Assembly: GCA_963693285.1 (NCBI GenBank)
Contig: OY848923.1
Coordinates: 4,619,609-4,683,608, forward strand
DNA: 64,000 nt
Reading direction: 5' to 3'
Origin: Xestospongia muta
Lineage: Eukaryota; Porifera; Demospongiae; Haplosclerida; Petrosiidae
Each line of letters starts with the position of its first letter. The stretch's first letter is position 1. The notes below the pieces were generated by a model. The model did not search any database. It was not told the origin of the DNA and saw only the letters and a list, made by a program, of their open reading frames with translations. This document shows positions 1-12,579 of the stretch, one piece after another. The translations under genes were made by a program, and so were the position numbers.

Positions 1-2889
1 TAACTGTGAAAACTGGTTAAATAAGCTGATCTAAAGAGTTTAGTAAGTTTATCTCTCTTAAATATACTAATAAAGTAGTCTAAATAGGTTAAAACTCTAA
101 AATAAAGAGTTTAGAGCTTTTTGAAAGTTAAAAAAGATTAGAAATTAACTGTGAAAACTGGTTAAATAAGCTGGTCTAAAGAGTTCAGTAAGTTTATCTC
201 TCTTAAATATACTAATAAAGTAGTCTAAATAGGTTAAAACCCTAAAATAAAGAGTTTACAGCTTTTTGAAAGTTAAAAAAGATTAGAAATTAACTGTGAA
301 AACTGGTTAAATAAGCTGATCTAAAGAGTTTAGTAAGTTTATCTCTCTTAAATATACTAATAAAGTAGTCTAAATAGGTGAAAACCCTAAAATAAAGAGT
401 TTACAGCTTTATGAAAGTTAAAAAAGATTAGAAATTAACTGTGAAAACTGGTTAAATAAGATGATCTAAAGAGTTCAGTAAGTTTATCTCTCTTAAATAT
501 ACTAATAAAGTAGTCTAAATAGGTTAAAACCCTAAAATAAAGAGTTTACAGCTTTTTGAAAGTTAAAAAAGATTAGAAATTAACTGTGAAAACTGGTTAA
601 ATAAGCTGGTCTAAAGAGTTCAGTAAGTTTATCTCTCTTAAATATACTAATAAAGTAGTCTAAATAGGTTAAAACCCTAAAATAAAGAGTTTACAGCTTT
701 TTGAAAGTTAAAAAAGATTAGAAATTAACTGTCAAAACTGGTTAAATAAGCTGATCTAAAGAGTTTAGTAAGTTTATCTCTCTTAAATATACTAACAAAG
801 TAGTCTAAATAGGTTAAAACTCTAAAATAAAGAGTTTGGAGCTTCTTGAAAGTTAAAAAAGATTAGAAATTAATGGTGAAAACTGGTTAAATAAGCTGAA
901 CTAAAGACTTTAGTAAGTTTATCTCTCTTAAATATACTAATAAAGTAGTCTAAATAGGTTAAATCTATAAAATAAAGAGTTTAGAGCTTTTTGAAAGTTA
1001 AAAAAGATTAGAAATTAATGGTGAAAAGTGGTTAAATAAGCTGATCTAAAGAGTTTAGTAAGTGTATCTCTCTTAAATATACTAATAAAGTAGTCTAAAT
1101 AGGTTAAAACTCTAAAATAAAGAGTTTAGAGCTTTTTGAAAGTTAAAAAAGATTAGAAATTAACTGTGAAAACTGGTTAAATAAGCTGATCTAAAGAGTT
1201 TAGTAAGTTTATCTCTCTTAAATATACTAATAAAGTAGTCTAAATAGGTTAAAACTCTAAAATAAAGAGTTTAGAGCTTTTTGAAAGTTAAAAAAGATTA
1301 GAAATTAATGGTGAAACTTGGTTAAATAAGCTGATCTAAAGAGTTTAGTAAGTTTATCTCTCTTAAATATACTAAGAAAGTAGTCTAAATAGGTTAAAAC
1401 TCTAAAATAAAGTGTTTAGAGCTTTCTGAAAGTTAAAAAAGATTAGAAATTAACGGTGAAAACTGGTTAAATAGGCTGATCTAAAGAGTTTAGTAAGTTT
1501 ATCTCTCTTAAATATACTAATAAAGTAGTCTAAATAGGTTAAAACTCTAAAATAAAGAGTTTAGAGCATTTTGGAAGTTAAAAAAGATTAGAAATTAATG
1601 GTGAAAACTGATTAAATAAGCTTATCTAAAGAGATTAGTAAGTTTATCTGTCTTAAATATACTAATAAACTAGTCTAAAAAGGTTAAAACTATAAAATAA
1701 AGTGTTTAGAGCTTTCTGAAAGTTAAAAAAAATTAGAAATTAACTGTGAAAACTGGTTAAATAAGCTGATCTAAAGAGTTTAGTAAGTTTATCTCTCTTA
1801 AATATACTAATAAAGTAGTCTAAATAGGTTAAAACCCTAAAATAAAGAGTTTAGAGCTTTTTGAAAGTTAAAAAAGATTAGAAATTAACTGTGAAAACTG
1901 ATTAAATAAGCTGATCTAAAGAGTTTAGTAAGTTTATGTCTTGTAAATATACTAATAAAGTAGTCTAAATAGGTTAAAATTCTAAAATAAAGAGTTTGGA
2001 GCTTTTTGAAAGTTAAAAAAGATTAGAAATTAAGTGTGAAAACTGGTTAAATAAGCTGATCTAAAGAGTTTAGTAAGTTTATCTGTCTTAAATATACTAA
2101 TAAAGTAGTCTAAATAGGTTAAAACTCTAAAATAAAGAGTTAAGAGCTTTTTGAAAGTTAAAAAAGATTAGAAATTAATGGTGAAAACTGGTTAAATAAG
2201 CTGATCTAAAGAGTTTAGTAAGTTTATCTCTCTTAAATATACTAATAAAGTAGTCTAAATAGGTTAAAACTCTAAAATAAAGTGTTTAGAGCTTTCTGAA
2301 AGTTAAAAAAAATTAGAAATTAACTGTGAAAACTGGTGAAATAAGCTGATCTAAAGAGTTTAGTAAGTTTATCTCTCTTAAATATACTAATAAAGTAGTC
2401 TAAATAGGTTAAAACTCTAAAATAAAGAGTTTAGAGCTTTTTGAAAGTTAAAAAGATTAGAAATTAACTGTGAAAACTGGTTAAATAAGCTGATCTAAAG
2501 AGTTTAGTGAGTTTATCTCTTGTAAATATACGAAGAAAGTAGTCTAAATAGGTTAAAAATCTAAAATAAAGTGTTTAGAGCTTTTTGAAAGTTAAAAAGA
2601 TTAGAAATTAACTGTGAAAAAGGTTAAATAAGTTGATCTAAAGAGTTTAGTAAGTTTATCTCTTTTAAATATACTAATCAAGTAGTCTAAATAGGTTAAA
2701 AATTTAAAAGAACGTGTTCAGAGATTTTTGAAATTTAAAAAGTTTAGAAATTAACTGTGAAAACTGGTTAAATAAGCTGATCTAAAGAGTTTAGTAAGTT
2801 TATCTCTCTTAAATATACTAATAAAGTAGTCTAAATAGGTTAAAACTCTAAAATAAAGAGATTAGAACTTTTTGAAAGTTAAAAAAGAT

Positions 2890-5800
2890 TAGAAATTAAC
2901 TGTGAAAACTGGTTAAATAAGCTGATCTAAAGAGTTTAGTAAGTTTATCTGTCTTAAATATACTAATAAAGTAGTCTAAATAGTTTGAAACGCTAATAAT
3001 AACTGTTTAGAGCTTTTTGAAAGTTAAAAAAATTAGAAATTAACTGTGAAAACTGGTTAAGTAAGCTGATGTAAAGAGTTTAGTAAGTTTATCTGTCTTA
3101 AATATACTAATAAAGTAGTCTAAATAGGTTGAAACGCTAAGAATAACTGTTTAGAGCTTTTTGAAAGTTAAAAAAATTAGAAATTAACTGTGAAAACTGG
3201 TTAAATAAGCTGATCTAAAGAGTTTAGTAAGTTTATCTCTCTGAAATATACTAATAAAGTAGTCTAAATAGGTTAAAAATCTAAAATAAAGTGTTTACAG
3301 CTTTTTGAAAGTTAAAAAAAATTAGAAATTAACTGTGAAAACTGGTTTGATAAGCTGATCTAAAGAGTTTAGTAAGTTTATCTCTCTTTAAATATAGTAA
3401 TAAAGTAGTCTAAATAGGTTAAAACTCTAAAATAAAGAGTTTAGAGCTTTTTGAAAGTTAAAAAAAATTAGAAATTAACTGTGAAAACTAGTTAAATAAG
3501 CTGATCTAAAGAGTTTAGTAAGTTTATCTGTCTTAAATATACTAATAAAGTAGTCTAAATAGGTTAAAACTCTAAAATTAAGTGTTTAGAGCTTTTTGAA
3601 AGTTAAAAAAGATTAGAAACTAACTGTGAAAAATGGTTAAATAAGCTGATCTAAAGAGTTTCGTAAGTTTCTCTCTTTTAAATACACTAATCAAGTAGTC
3701 TAAATAGGTAAAAATTTAAAAGAAAGTTTTCAGAGATTTTTGAAAGTTAAAAAGATTAGAAATTAACTGTGAAAACTGGTTAAATAAGCTGATCTAAAGA
3801 GTTTAGTAAGTTTATCTCTCTTAAATATACTAATAGAGTAGTCTAAATAGGTTAAAACTCTAAAGTAAAGATTTTAGAGCTTTTTGAAAGTTAAAAAGAT
3901 TAGAAATTAACTGTGAAAACTGGTTAAATAAGCTGATCTAAAGAGTTTAGTAAGTTTATCTCTCTTAAATATACTAATAAAGTAGTCTAAATAGGTTAAC
4001 ACTCTAAAATAAAGAGTTTAGAGCTGTTTGAAAGTTTAAAAAGATTAGAAATTAACTGTGAAAACTGGTTAAATAAGCTGATCTAAAGAGTTTAGTAACT
4101 TTATCCCTCTTAAATATACTAATAAAGTAGGCTAAATAGGTTAAAGCCCTAAAATAAAGAGTTTACAGCTTTATGAAAGTTAAAAAAGATTAGAAATTAA
4201 CTGTGAAAACTGGTTAAATAAGCTGATCTAAACAGTTTACTAAGTTTATCTCTCTTAAATATACTAATAAAGTAGTCTAAAGAGGTTAAAACTCTAAAAT
4301 AAAGAGTTTAGAGCTTTGTGAAAGGTAAAAAAGATTAGAAATTAACTGTGAAAACTGGTTAAATAAGCTGATCTAAAGAGTTTAGAAAGTTTATCTGTTT
4401 TAAATATACTAATAAGGTAGTCTAAATAGGTTAAAACTCTAAAATAAAGAGTTTAGAGCTTTTTGAAAGTTAAAAAAAATTAGAAATTAACTGTGAAAAC
4501 TGGTTAAATAAATTGATCTAAAGAGTTTAGTAAGTTTATCTCTCTTAAATATACTAATAAAGTAGTCTAAATAGGTTAAAACTCTAAAACAAAAGAGTTT
4601 AGAGCTGTTTGAAAGTTAAAAAAGATTAGAAATTGACTGTGAAAACTGGTTAAATAAGCTGATCTAAAGAGTTTAGTAAGTTTATCTGTCTTAAATATAC
4701 TAATAAAGTAGTCTAAATAGGTTGAAACGCTAATAATAACTGTTTAGAGCTTTTTGAAAGTTAAAAAAATTAGAAATTAATGGTGAAAACTGGTTAAATA
4801 AGCTGATCTAAACAGTTTATTAGGTTTATCTCTCTAAAATATACTAATAAGGTAGTCTAGATAGGTTAAATCTCTAAAACAAAAGAGTTTAGAGCTGTTT
4901 GAAAGTTAAAAAAGATTAGAAATTGACTGTGAAAACTGGTTAAATAAGCTGATCTAAAGAGTTTAGTAAGTTTATCTGTCTTAAATATACTAATAAAGTA
5001 GTCTAAATAGGTTGAAACGCTAATAATAACTGTTTAGAGCTTTTTGAAAGTTAAAAAAATTAGAAATTAATGGTGAAAACTGGTTAAATAAGCTGATCTA
5101 AACAGTTTATTAGGTTTATCTCTCTAAAATATACTAATAAGGTAGTCTAAATAGGTTAAATCTCTAAAATAAAGAGTTTAGAGCTTTTTGAAAGTTAAAA
5201 AAAATTAGAAATTAACTGTTAAAGCTGGTTAAATAAGCTGATCTAAAGAGTTTAGTAAGTTTATCCCTCTTAAATATACTAATAAAGTAGTCTAAATAGG
5301 TTAAAACTCTAAAATAAAGAGTTTAGAGCTTTTTGAAAGTTAAAAAAGATTAGAAATTAACTGTGAAAACGGGTTAAATAAGCTGATCTAAAGAGTTCAG
5401 TAAGTTTATCTGTCTTAAATATACTAATAAAGTAGTCTAAATAGATTAAAACTCTAAAATAAAGAGTTTAGAGCTTTTTGAATGTTAAAAAAGATTAGAA
5501 ATTAATGGTAAAAACTGGTTAAATAAGCTGATCTAAAGAGTTTAGTAAGTTTATCTCTCTTAAATATACTAATAAAGTAGTCTAAATAGGTTAAAACTCT
5601 AAAGTAAAGATTTTAGAGCTTTTTGAAAGTTAAAAAGATTAGAAATTAACTGTGAAAACTGGTTAAATAAGCTGATCTAAAGAGTTTAGTAAGTTTATCT
5701 CTCTTAAATATACTAATAAAGTAGTCTAAATAGGTTAAAAATCTAAAATAAAGAGTTTAGAGCTTTTTGAAAGTTAAAAAAGATTAGAAATTAACTGTGA

Positions 5801-8800
5801 AAACTGGTTAAATAAGCTGATCTAAAGAGTTTAGTAAGTTTATCTCTCTTAAATATACTAATAAAGTAGTCTAAATAGGTTAACACTCTAAAATAAAGAG
5901 TTTAGAGCTGTTTAAAGTTTAAAAAGATTAGAAATTAACTGTGAAAACTGGTTAAATAAGCTGATCTAAAGAGTTTAGTAACTTTATCTCTCTTAAATAT
6001 ACTAATAAAGTAGTCTAAATAGGTTAAAGCCCTAAAATAAAGAGTTCACAGCTTTATGAAAGTTAAAAAAGATTAGAAATTAACTGTGAAAACTGGTTAA
6101 ATAAGCTGATCTAAAGAGTTTACTAAGTTTATCTCTCTTAAATATACTAATAAAGTAGTCTAAAGAGGTTAAAACTCTAAAATAAAGAGTTTAGAGCTTT
6201 TTGAAAGTTAAAAAAGATTAGAAATTAACTGTGAAAACTAGTTAAATAAGCTGATCTAAAGAGTTTAGTAAGTTTATCTGTTTTAAATATACTAATAAGG
6301 TAGTCTAAATAGGTTAAAACTCTAAAATAAAGAGTTTAGAGCTTTTTGAAAGTTAAAAAAAATTAGAAACTAACTGTGAAAACTGTTTAAATAAATTGAT
6401 CTAAAGAGTTTAGTAAGTTTATCTCTCTTAAATATACTAATAAAGTAGTCTAAATAGGTTAAAACTCTAAAATAAAGAGTTTAGAGCTTTTTGAAAGTTA
6501 AAAAAAATTAGAAATTAACTGTGAAAACTGGTTAAATAAATTGATCTAAAGAGTTTAGTAAGTTTATCTCTTTTAAATATACTAATCAAGTAGTCTAAAT
6601 AGGTTAAAAATTTAAAAGAACGTGTTCAGAGATTTTTGAAAATTAAAAAGGTTAGAAATTAACTGTGAAAACTGGTTAAATAAGCTGATCTAAAGAGTTT
6701 AGTAAGTTTATCTCTCTTAAATATACTAATAAAGTAGTCTAAAAAGGATAAAACTCTAAAATAAAGAGATTAGAACTTTTTGAAAGTTAAAAAAGATTAG
6801 AAATTAACTGTGAAAACTGGTTAAATAAGCTGATCTAAAGAGTTTAGTAAGTTTATCTGTCTTAAATATACTAATAAAGTAGTCTAAATAGGTTGAAACG
6901 CTTATAATAACTGTTTAGAGCTTTTTGAAAGTTAAAAAAATTAGAAATTAACTGTGAAAACTGGTTAAGTAAACTGATGTAAAGAGTTTAGTAAGTTTAT
7001 CTGTCTTAAATATACTAATAAAGTAGTCTAAATAGGTTGAAACGCTAAGAATAACTGTTTAGAGCTTTTTGAAAGTTAAAAAAATTAGAAATTAACTGTG
7101 AAAACTGGTTAAATAAGCTGATCTAAAGAGTTTAGTAAGTTTATCTCTCTGAAATATACTAATAAAGTAGTCTAAATAGGTTAAAAATCTAAAATAAAGT
7201 GTTTACAGCTTTTTGAAAGTTAAAAAAAATTAGAAACTAACTGTGAAAAATGGTTAAATAAGCTGATCTAAAGAGTTTCGTAAGTTTCTCTCTTTTAAAT
7301 ATACTAATCAAGTAGTCTAAATAGGTTAAAAATTTAAAAGAAAGTTTTCAGAGATTTTTGAAAGTTAAAAAAGATTAGAAATTAACTGTGAAAACTGGTT
7401 AAATAAGCTGATCTAAAGAGTTTAGTAAGTTTATCTCTCTTAAATATACTAATAGAGTAGTCTAAATAGGTTAAAACTCTAAAGTAAAGATTTTAGAGCT
7501 TTTTGAAAATTAAAAAGATTAGAAATTAACTGTGAAAACTGGTTAAATAAGCTGATCTAAAGAGTTTAGTAAGTTTATCTCTCTTAAATATACTAATAAA
7601 GTAGTCTAAATAGGTTAACACTCTAAAATAAAGAGTTTAGAGCTGTTTGAAAGTTTAAAAAGATTAGAAATTAACTGTGAAAACTGGTTAAATAAGCTGA
7701 TCTAAAGAGTTTAGTAACTTTATCTCTCTTAAATATACTAATAAAGTAGGCTAAATAGGTTAAAGCCCTAAAATAAAGAGTTTACAGCTTTATGAAAGTT
7801 AAAAAAGATTAGAAATTAACTGTGAAAACTGGTTAAATAAGCTGATCTAAAGAGTTTACTAAGTTTATCTCTCTTAAATATACTAATAAAGTAGTCTAAA
7901 GAGGTTAAAACTCTAAAATAAAGAGTTTAGAGCTTTTTGAAAGGTAAAAAAGATTAGAAATTAACTGTGAAAACTGGTTAAATAAGCTGATCTAAAGAGT
8001 TTAGTAAGTTTATCTCTCTTAAATATACTAATAAAGTAGTCTAAATAGGTTAAAAATCTAAAATAAAGAGTTTAGAGCTTTTTGAAAGTTAAAAAAGATT
8101 AGAAATTAACTGTGAAAACTGGTTAAATAAGCTGATCTAAAGAGTTTAGTAAGTTTATCTCTCTTAAATATACTAATAAAGTAGTCTAAATAGGTTAACA
8201 CTCTAAAATAAAGAGTTTAGAGCTGTTTGAAAGTTTAAAAAGATTAGAAATTAACTGTGAAAACTGGTTAAATAAGCTGATCTAAAGAGTTTAGTAACTT
8301 TATCTCTCTTAAATATACTAATAAAGTAGTCTAAATAGGTTAAAGCCCTAAAATAAAGAATTCACAGCTTTATGAAAGTTAAAAAAGATTAGAAATTAAC
8401 TGTGAAAACTGGTTAAATAAGCTGATCTAAAGAGTTTACTAAGTTTATCTCTCTTAAATATACTAATAAAGTAGTCTAAAGAGGTTAAAACTCTAAAATA
8501 AAGAGTTTAGAGCTTTTTGAAAGTTAAAAAAGATTAGAAATTAACTGTGAAAACTAGTTAAATAAGCTGATCTAAAGAGTTTAGTAAGTTTATCTGTTTT
8601 AAATATACTAATAAGGTAGTCTAAATAGGTTAAAACTCTAAAATAAAGAGTTTAGAGCTTTTTGAAAGTTAAAAAAAATTAGAAATTAACTGTGAAAACT
8701 GGTTAAATAAATTGATCTAAAGAGTTTAGTAAGTTTATCTCTCTTAAATATACTAATAAAGTAGTCTAAATAGGTTAAAACTCTAAAACAAAAGAGTTTA

Positions 8801-9060
8801 GAGCTATTTGAAAGTTAAAAAAGATTAGAAATTAACTGTGAAAACTGGTTAAATAAGCTGATCTAAAGAGTTTAGTAAGTTTATCTGTCTTAAATATACT
8901 AATAAAGTAGTCTAAATAGGTTGAAACGCTAATAATAACTGTTTAGAGCTTTTTGAAAGTTAAAAAAATTAGAATTTAATGGTGAAAACTGGTTAAATAA
9001 GTTGATCTAAAGAGTTTATTAGGTTTATCTCTCTAAAATATACTAATAAGGTAGTCTAAA
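2890..9060. repeat. Satellite sub-block with about 3.9-kb higher-order repeat
   Basis: Rare monomer variants recur in the same order. The GAAACGCT variant pair at 2987 and 3131 (144 bp apart) recurs at 6895 and 7039, a constant shift of 3,908 bp. A two-monomer unit carrying the same variant is also locally doubled at 4724 and 5014 (290 bp apart), and another copy lies at 8923. This is what unequal crossing-over between monomers produces. Block limits are approximate because they were judged by eye from marker variants. Confidence 0.75.
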
Positions 9061-12000
9061 TAGGTTAAAACTCTAAAATAAAGAGTTTAGAGCTTTTTGA
9101 AAGTTAAAAAAAATTAGAAATTAACTGTGAAAACTGGTTAAATAAGCTGATCTAAAGAGTTTAGTAAGTTTATCTCTCTTAAATATACTAATAAAGTAGT
9201 CTAAATAGGTTAAAACTCTAAAATAAAGAGTTTAGAGCTGTTTGAAAGTTTAAAAAGATTAGAAATTAACTGTGAAAACTGGTTAAATAAGCTCATCTAA
9301 AGAGTTTAGTAAGTTTATCTCTCTAAAATATACTAATAGTGTAGTCTAAATAGGTTAAAACTCTAAAATAAAGTGTTTAGAGCTTTTTTAAAGTTAAAAA
9401 AAATTAGAAATAAACTGTGAAAACTGGTTAAATAAGCTGATCTAAAGAGTTTATAAAGTTTATCTGTCTTAAATATACTAATAAAGTAGTCTAAATAGGT
9501 TAAAACTCTAAAATAAAGAGTTTAGAGCTGTTTGAAAGTTAAAAAAGATTAGAAATTAACTGTGAAAACTGGTTAAATAAGCTAATCTAAAGAGTTTAGT
9601 AAGTTAATCTCTCTAAAATACACTAATAAAGTCGTCTAAATAGGTTAAAACTCTAAAATAAAGTGTTTAGAGCTTTTTAAAATTTAAAAAAGATTAGAAA
9701 TTAACTGCTAAAGCTGGTTAAATAAGCTGATCTAAAGAGTTAGTAAGTTTATCTCTCTTAAATATACTAATAAAGTAGTCTAAATAGGTTAAAACTCTAA
9801 AATAAAGAGTTTAGAGCTTTTTGAAAGTTAAAAAAGATTAGAAATTAACTGTGAAAACTGGATAAATAAGCTGATCTAAAGAGTTTAGTAAGGTTATCTC
9901 TCTAAAATATACTAATAGTGTAGTCTAAATAGGTTAAAACTCTAAAATAAAGTGTTTAGAGTTTTTTAAAGTTAAAAAAAATTAGAAATAAACTGTGAAA
10001 ACTGGTTAAATAAGCTGATCTAAAGAGTTCAGTAAGTTTATCTGTCTTAAATATACTAATAAAGTAGTCTAAATAGGTTAAAACTCTAAAATAAAGAGTT
10101 TAGAGCTTTTTGAAAGTTAAAAAAGATTAGAAATTAATGGTGAAAACTGGTTAAATAAGCTGATCTAAAGAGTTTAGTAAGTTTATCTCTCTTAAATATA
10201 CTAATAAAGTAGTCTAAGTAGGTTAAAACTCTAAAATAAAGTGTTTAGAGCTTTTCGAAAGTTAAAAAAGATTAGAAATTAACTGTGAAAACTAGTTAAA
10301 TAAGCTGATCTAAAGAGTTTAGTAAGTTTATCTCTCTTAAATATACTAATAAAGTAGTCTAAATAGGTTAAAACTCTAAAATAAAGAGTTTAGAGCTTTT
10401 TGAAAGTTAAAAAAGATTAGAAATTAACTGTGAAAACTGGTTAAATAAGCTGATCTAAAGAGTTTAGTAAGTTTATCTCTCTTAAATATACTAATAAAGT
10501 AGTCTAAATAGGTTAAAACTCTAAAATAAAGTGTTTAGAGCTTTTTGAAAGTTAAAAAAGATTAGAAATTAACTGTGAAAACTGGTTAAATAAGCTGATC
10601 TAAAGAGTTTAATAAGTTTATCTGTCTTAAATATACTAATAAAGTAGTCTAAATAGATTAAAACTCTAAAAGAGTTTACAGCTTTTTGAAAGTTAAAAAA
10701 TATTAGAAATTAACTGTGAAAACTGGTTAAATAACCTGATTTAAAGAGTTTAGTAAGTTTTTCTTTCTTAAATATACTAACAAAGTAATCTAAATAGGTT
10801 AAAACTCTAAAATAAAGAGTTTAGAGCTTTTTGAAAGTTAAAAAAGATTAGAAATTAATGGTGAAAACTGCTTAAATAAGCTGAACTAAAGACTTTAGTA
10901 AGTTTATCTGTCTTAAATATACTAATAAAGTAGTCTAAATAGGTTAAATCTCTAAAATAAAGAGTTTAGAGCTTTTTGAAAGTTAAAAACAATAGAAATT
11001 AATGGTGAAAACTGGTTAAATAAGCTGATCGAAAGAGTTTAGTAAGTTTATCTCTCTTAAATATACTAATAAAGTAGTCTAAATAGGTTAAAACCCTAAA
11101 ATAAAGAGTTTACAGCTTTATGAAATTTAAAAAAGATGAGAAATTAACTGTGAAAACTGGTTAAATAAGCTGATCTAAAGAGTTTAGTAAGTTTATCTCT
11201 CTTAAATATACTAATAAAGTAGTCTAAATAGGTTAAAACTCTAAAATAAAGAGTTTAGAGCTTTTTGAAAGTTAAAAAAGATTAGAAATTAACTGTCAAA
11301 ACTGGTTAAATAAGCTGATCTAAAGAGTTTAGTAAGTTTATCTGTCTTAAATATACTAATAAAGTAGTCTAAATAGGTGAAAACTCTAAAATAAAGAGTT
11401 TACAGCTTTTTGAAAGTTAAAAAATATTAGAAATTAACTGTGAAAACTGGTTAAATAACCTGATTTAAAGAGTTTAGTAAGTTTAGTTGTCTTAAATATA
11501 CTAACAAAGTAGTCTAAATAGGTTAAAACTCTAAAATAAAGAGTGTAGAACTTTTTGAAAGTTAAAAAAGCTTAGAAATTAATGGTGAAAACTGGTTAAA
11601 TAAGATGAACTAAAGACTTTAGTAAGTTTATCTCTCTTAAATATACTGATAAAGTAGTCTAAATAGGTTAAATATCTAAAATAAAGAGTTTAGAGCTTTT
11701 TGAAAGTTAAAAACATTAGAAATTAACTGTGAAAACTGGTTAAATAACCTGATCTAAAGAGTTTAGTAAGTTGATCTCTCTAAAATATACTAAAAAAGTA
11801 GTCTAAATAGGTTAAAACTCTAAAATAAAGTGTTTAGAGCTTTTTGAAAGTTACAAAAATTAGAAATTAACTGTGAAAACTGGTTAAATAAGCTGATCTA
11901 AAGAGTTTAGTAGGTTTATCTCTCTTAAATATACTAATAAAGTAGTCTAAATAGGTTAAAACTCTAAAATAAAGAGTTTAGAGCTTTTTGAAAGTTAAAA

Positions 12001-12579
12001 AAGATTAGAAATTAACTGTGAAAACTGGTTAAATAAGCTGGTCTAAAGAGTTTAGTAAGTTTATCTCTCTTAAATATACTAATAAAGTAGTCTAAATAGG
12101 CTAAAACCCTAAAATAAAGAGTTTACTGCTTTTTGAAAGTTAAAAAGATTAGAAATTCACTGTGAAACCTGGTTAAATAAGCTGATCTAAAGAGTTTAGT
12201 AAGTTTATCTCCTTAAATATACTAATAAAGTAGTCTAAATAGGTTAAAACCCTAAAATAAAGAGTTTACAGCTTTATGAAAGTTAAAAAAGATTAGAAAT
12301 TAACTGTGAAAACTGGTTAAATAAGCTGATCTAAAGAGTTTAGTAAGTTTATCTGTCTTAAATATACTAATAATGTAGTCTAAATAGGTTAAAACTCAAA
12401 AATAATGAGTTTAGAGCTTTTTGAAAGTTAAAAAAGATTAGAAATTGACTGTGAAAACTGGTTAAATAAGCTGATCTAAAGAGTTTAGTAAGTTTATCTC
12501 TCTTAAATATACTAATAAAGTAGTCTAAATAGGTTAAAACTCTAAAATAAAGTGTTTAGAGCTTTTTGAAAGTTAAAAA

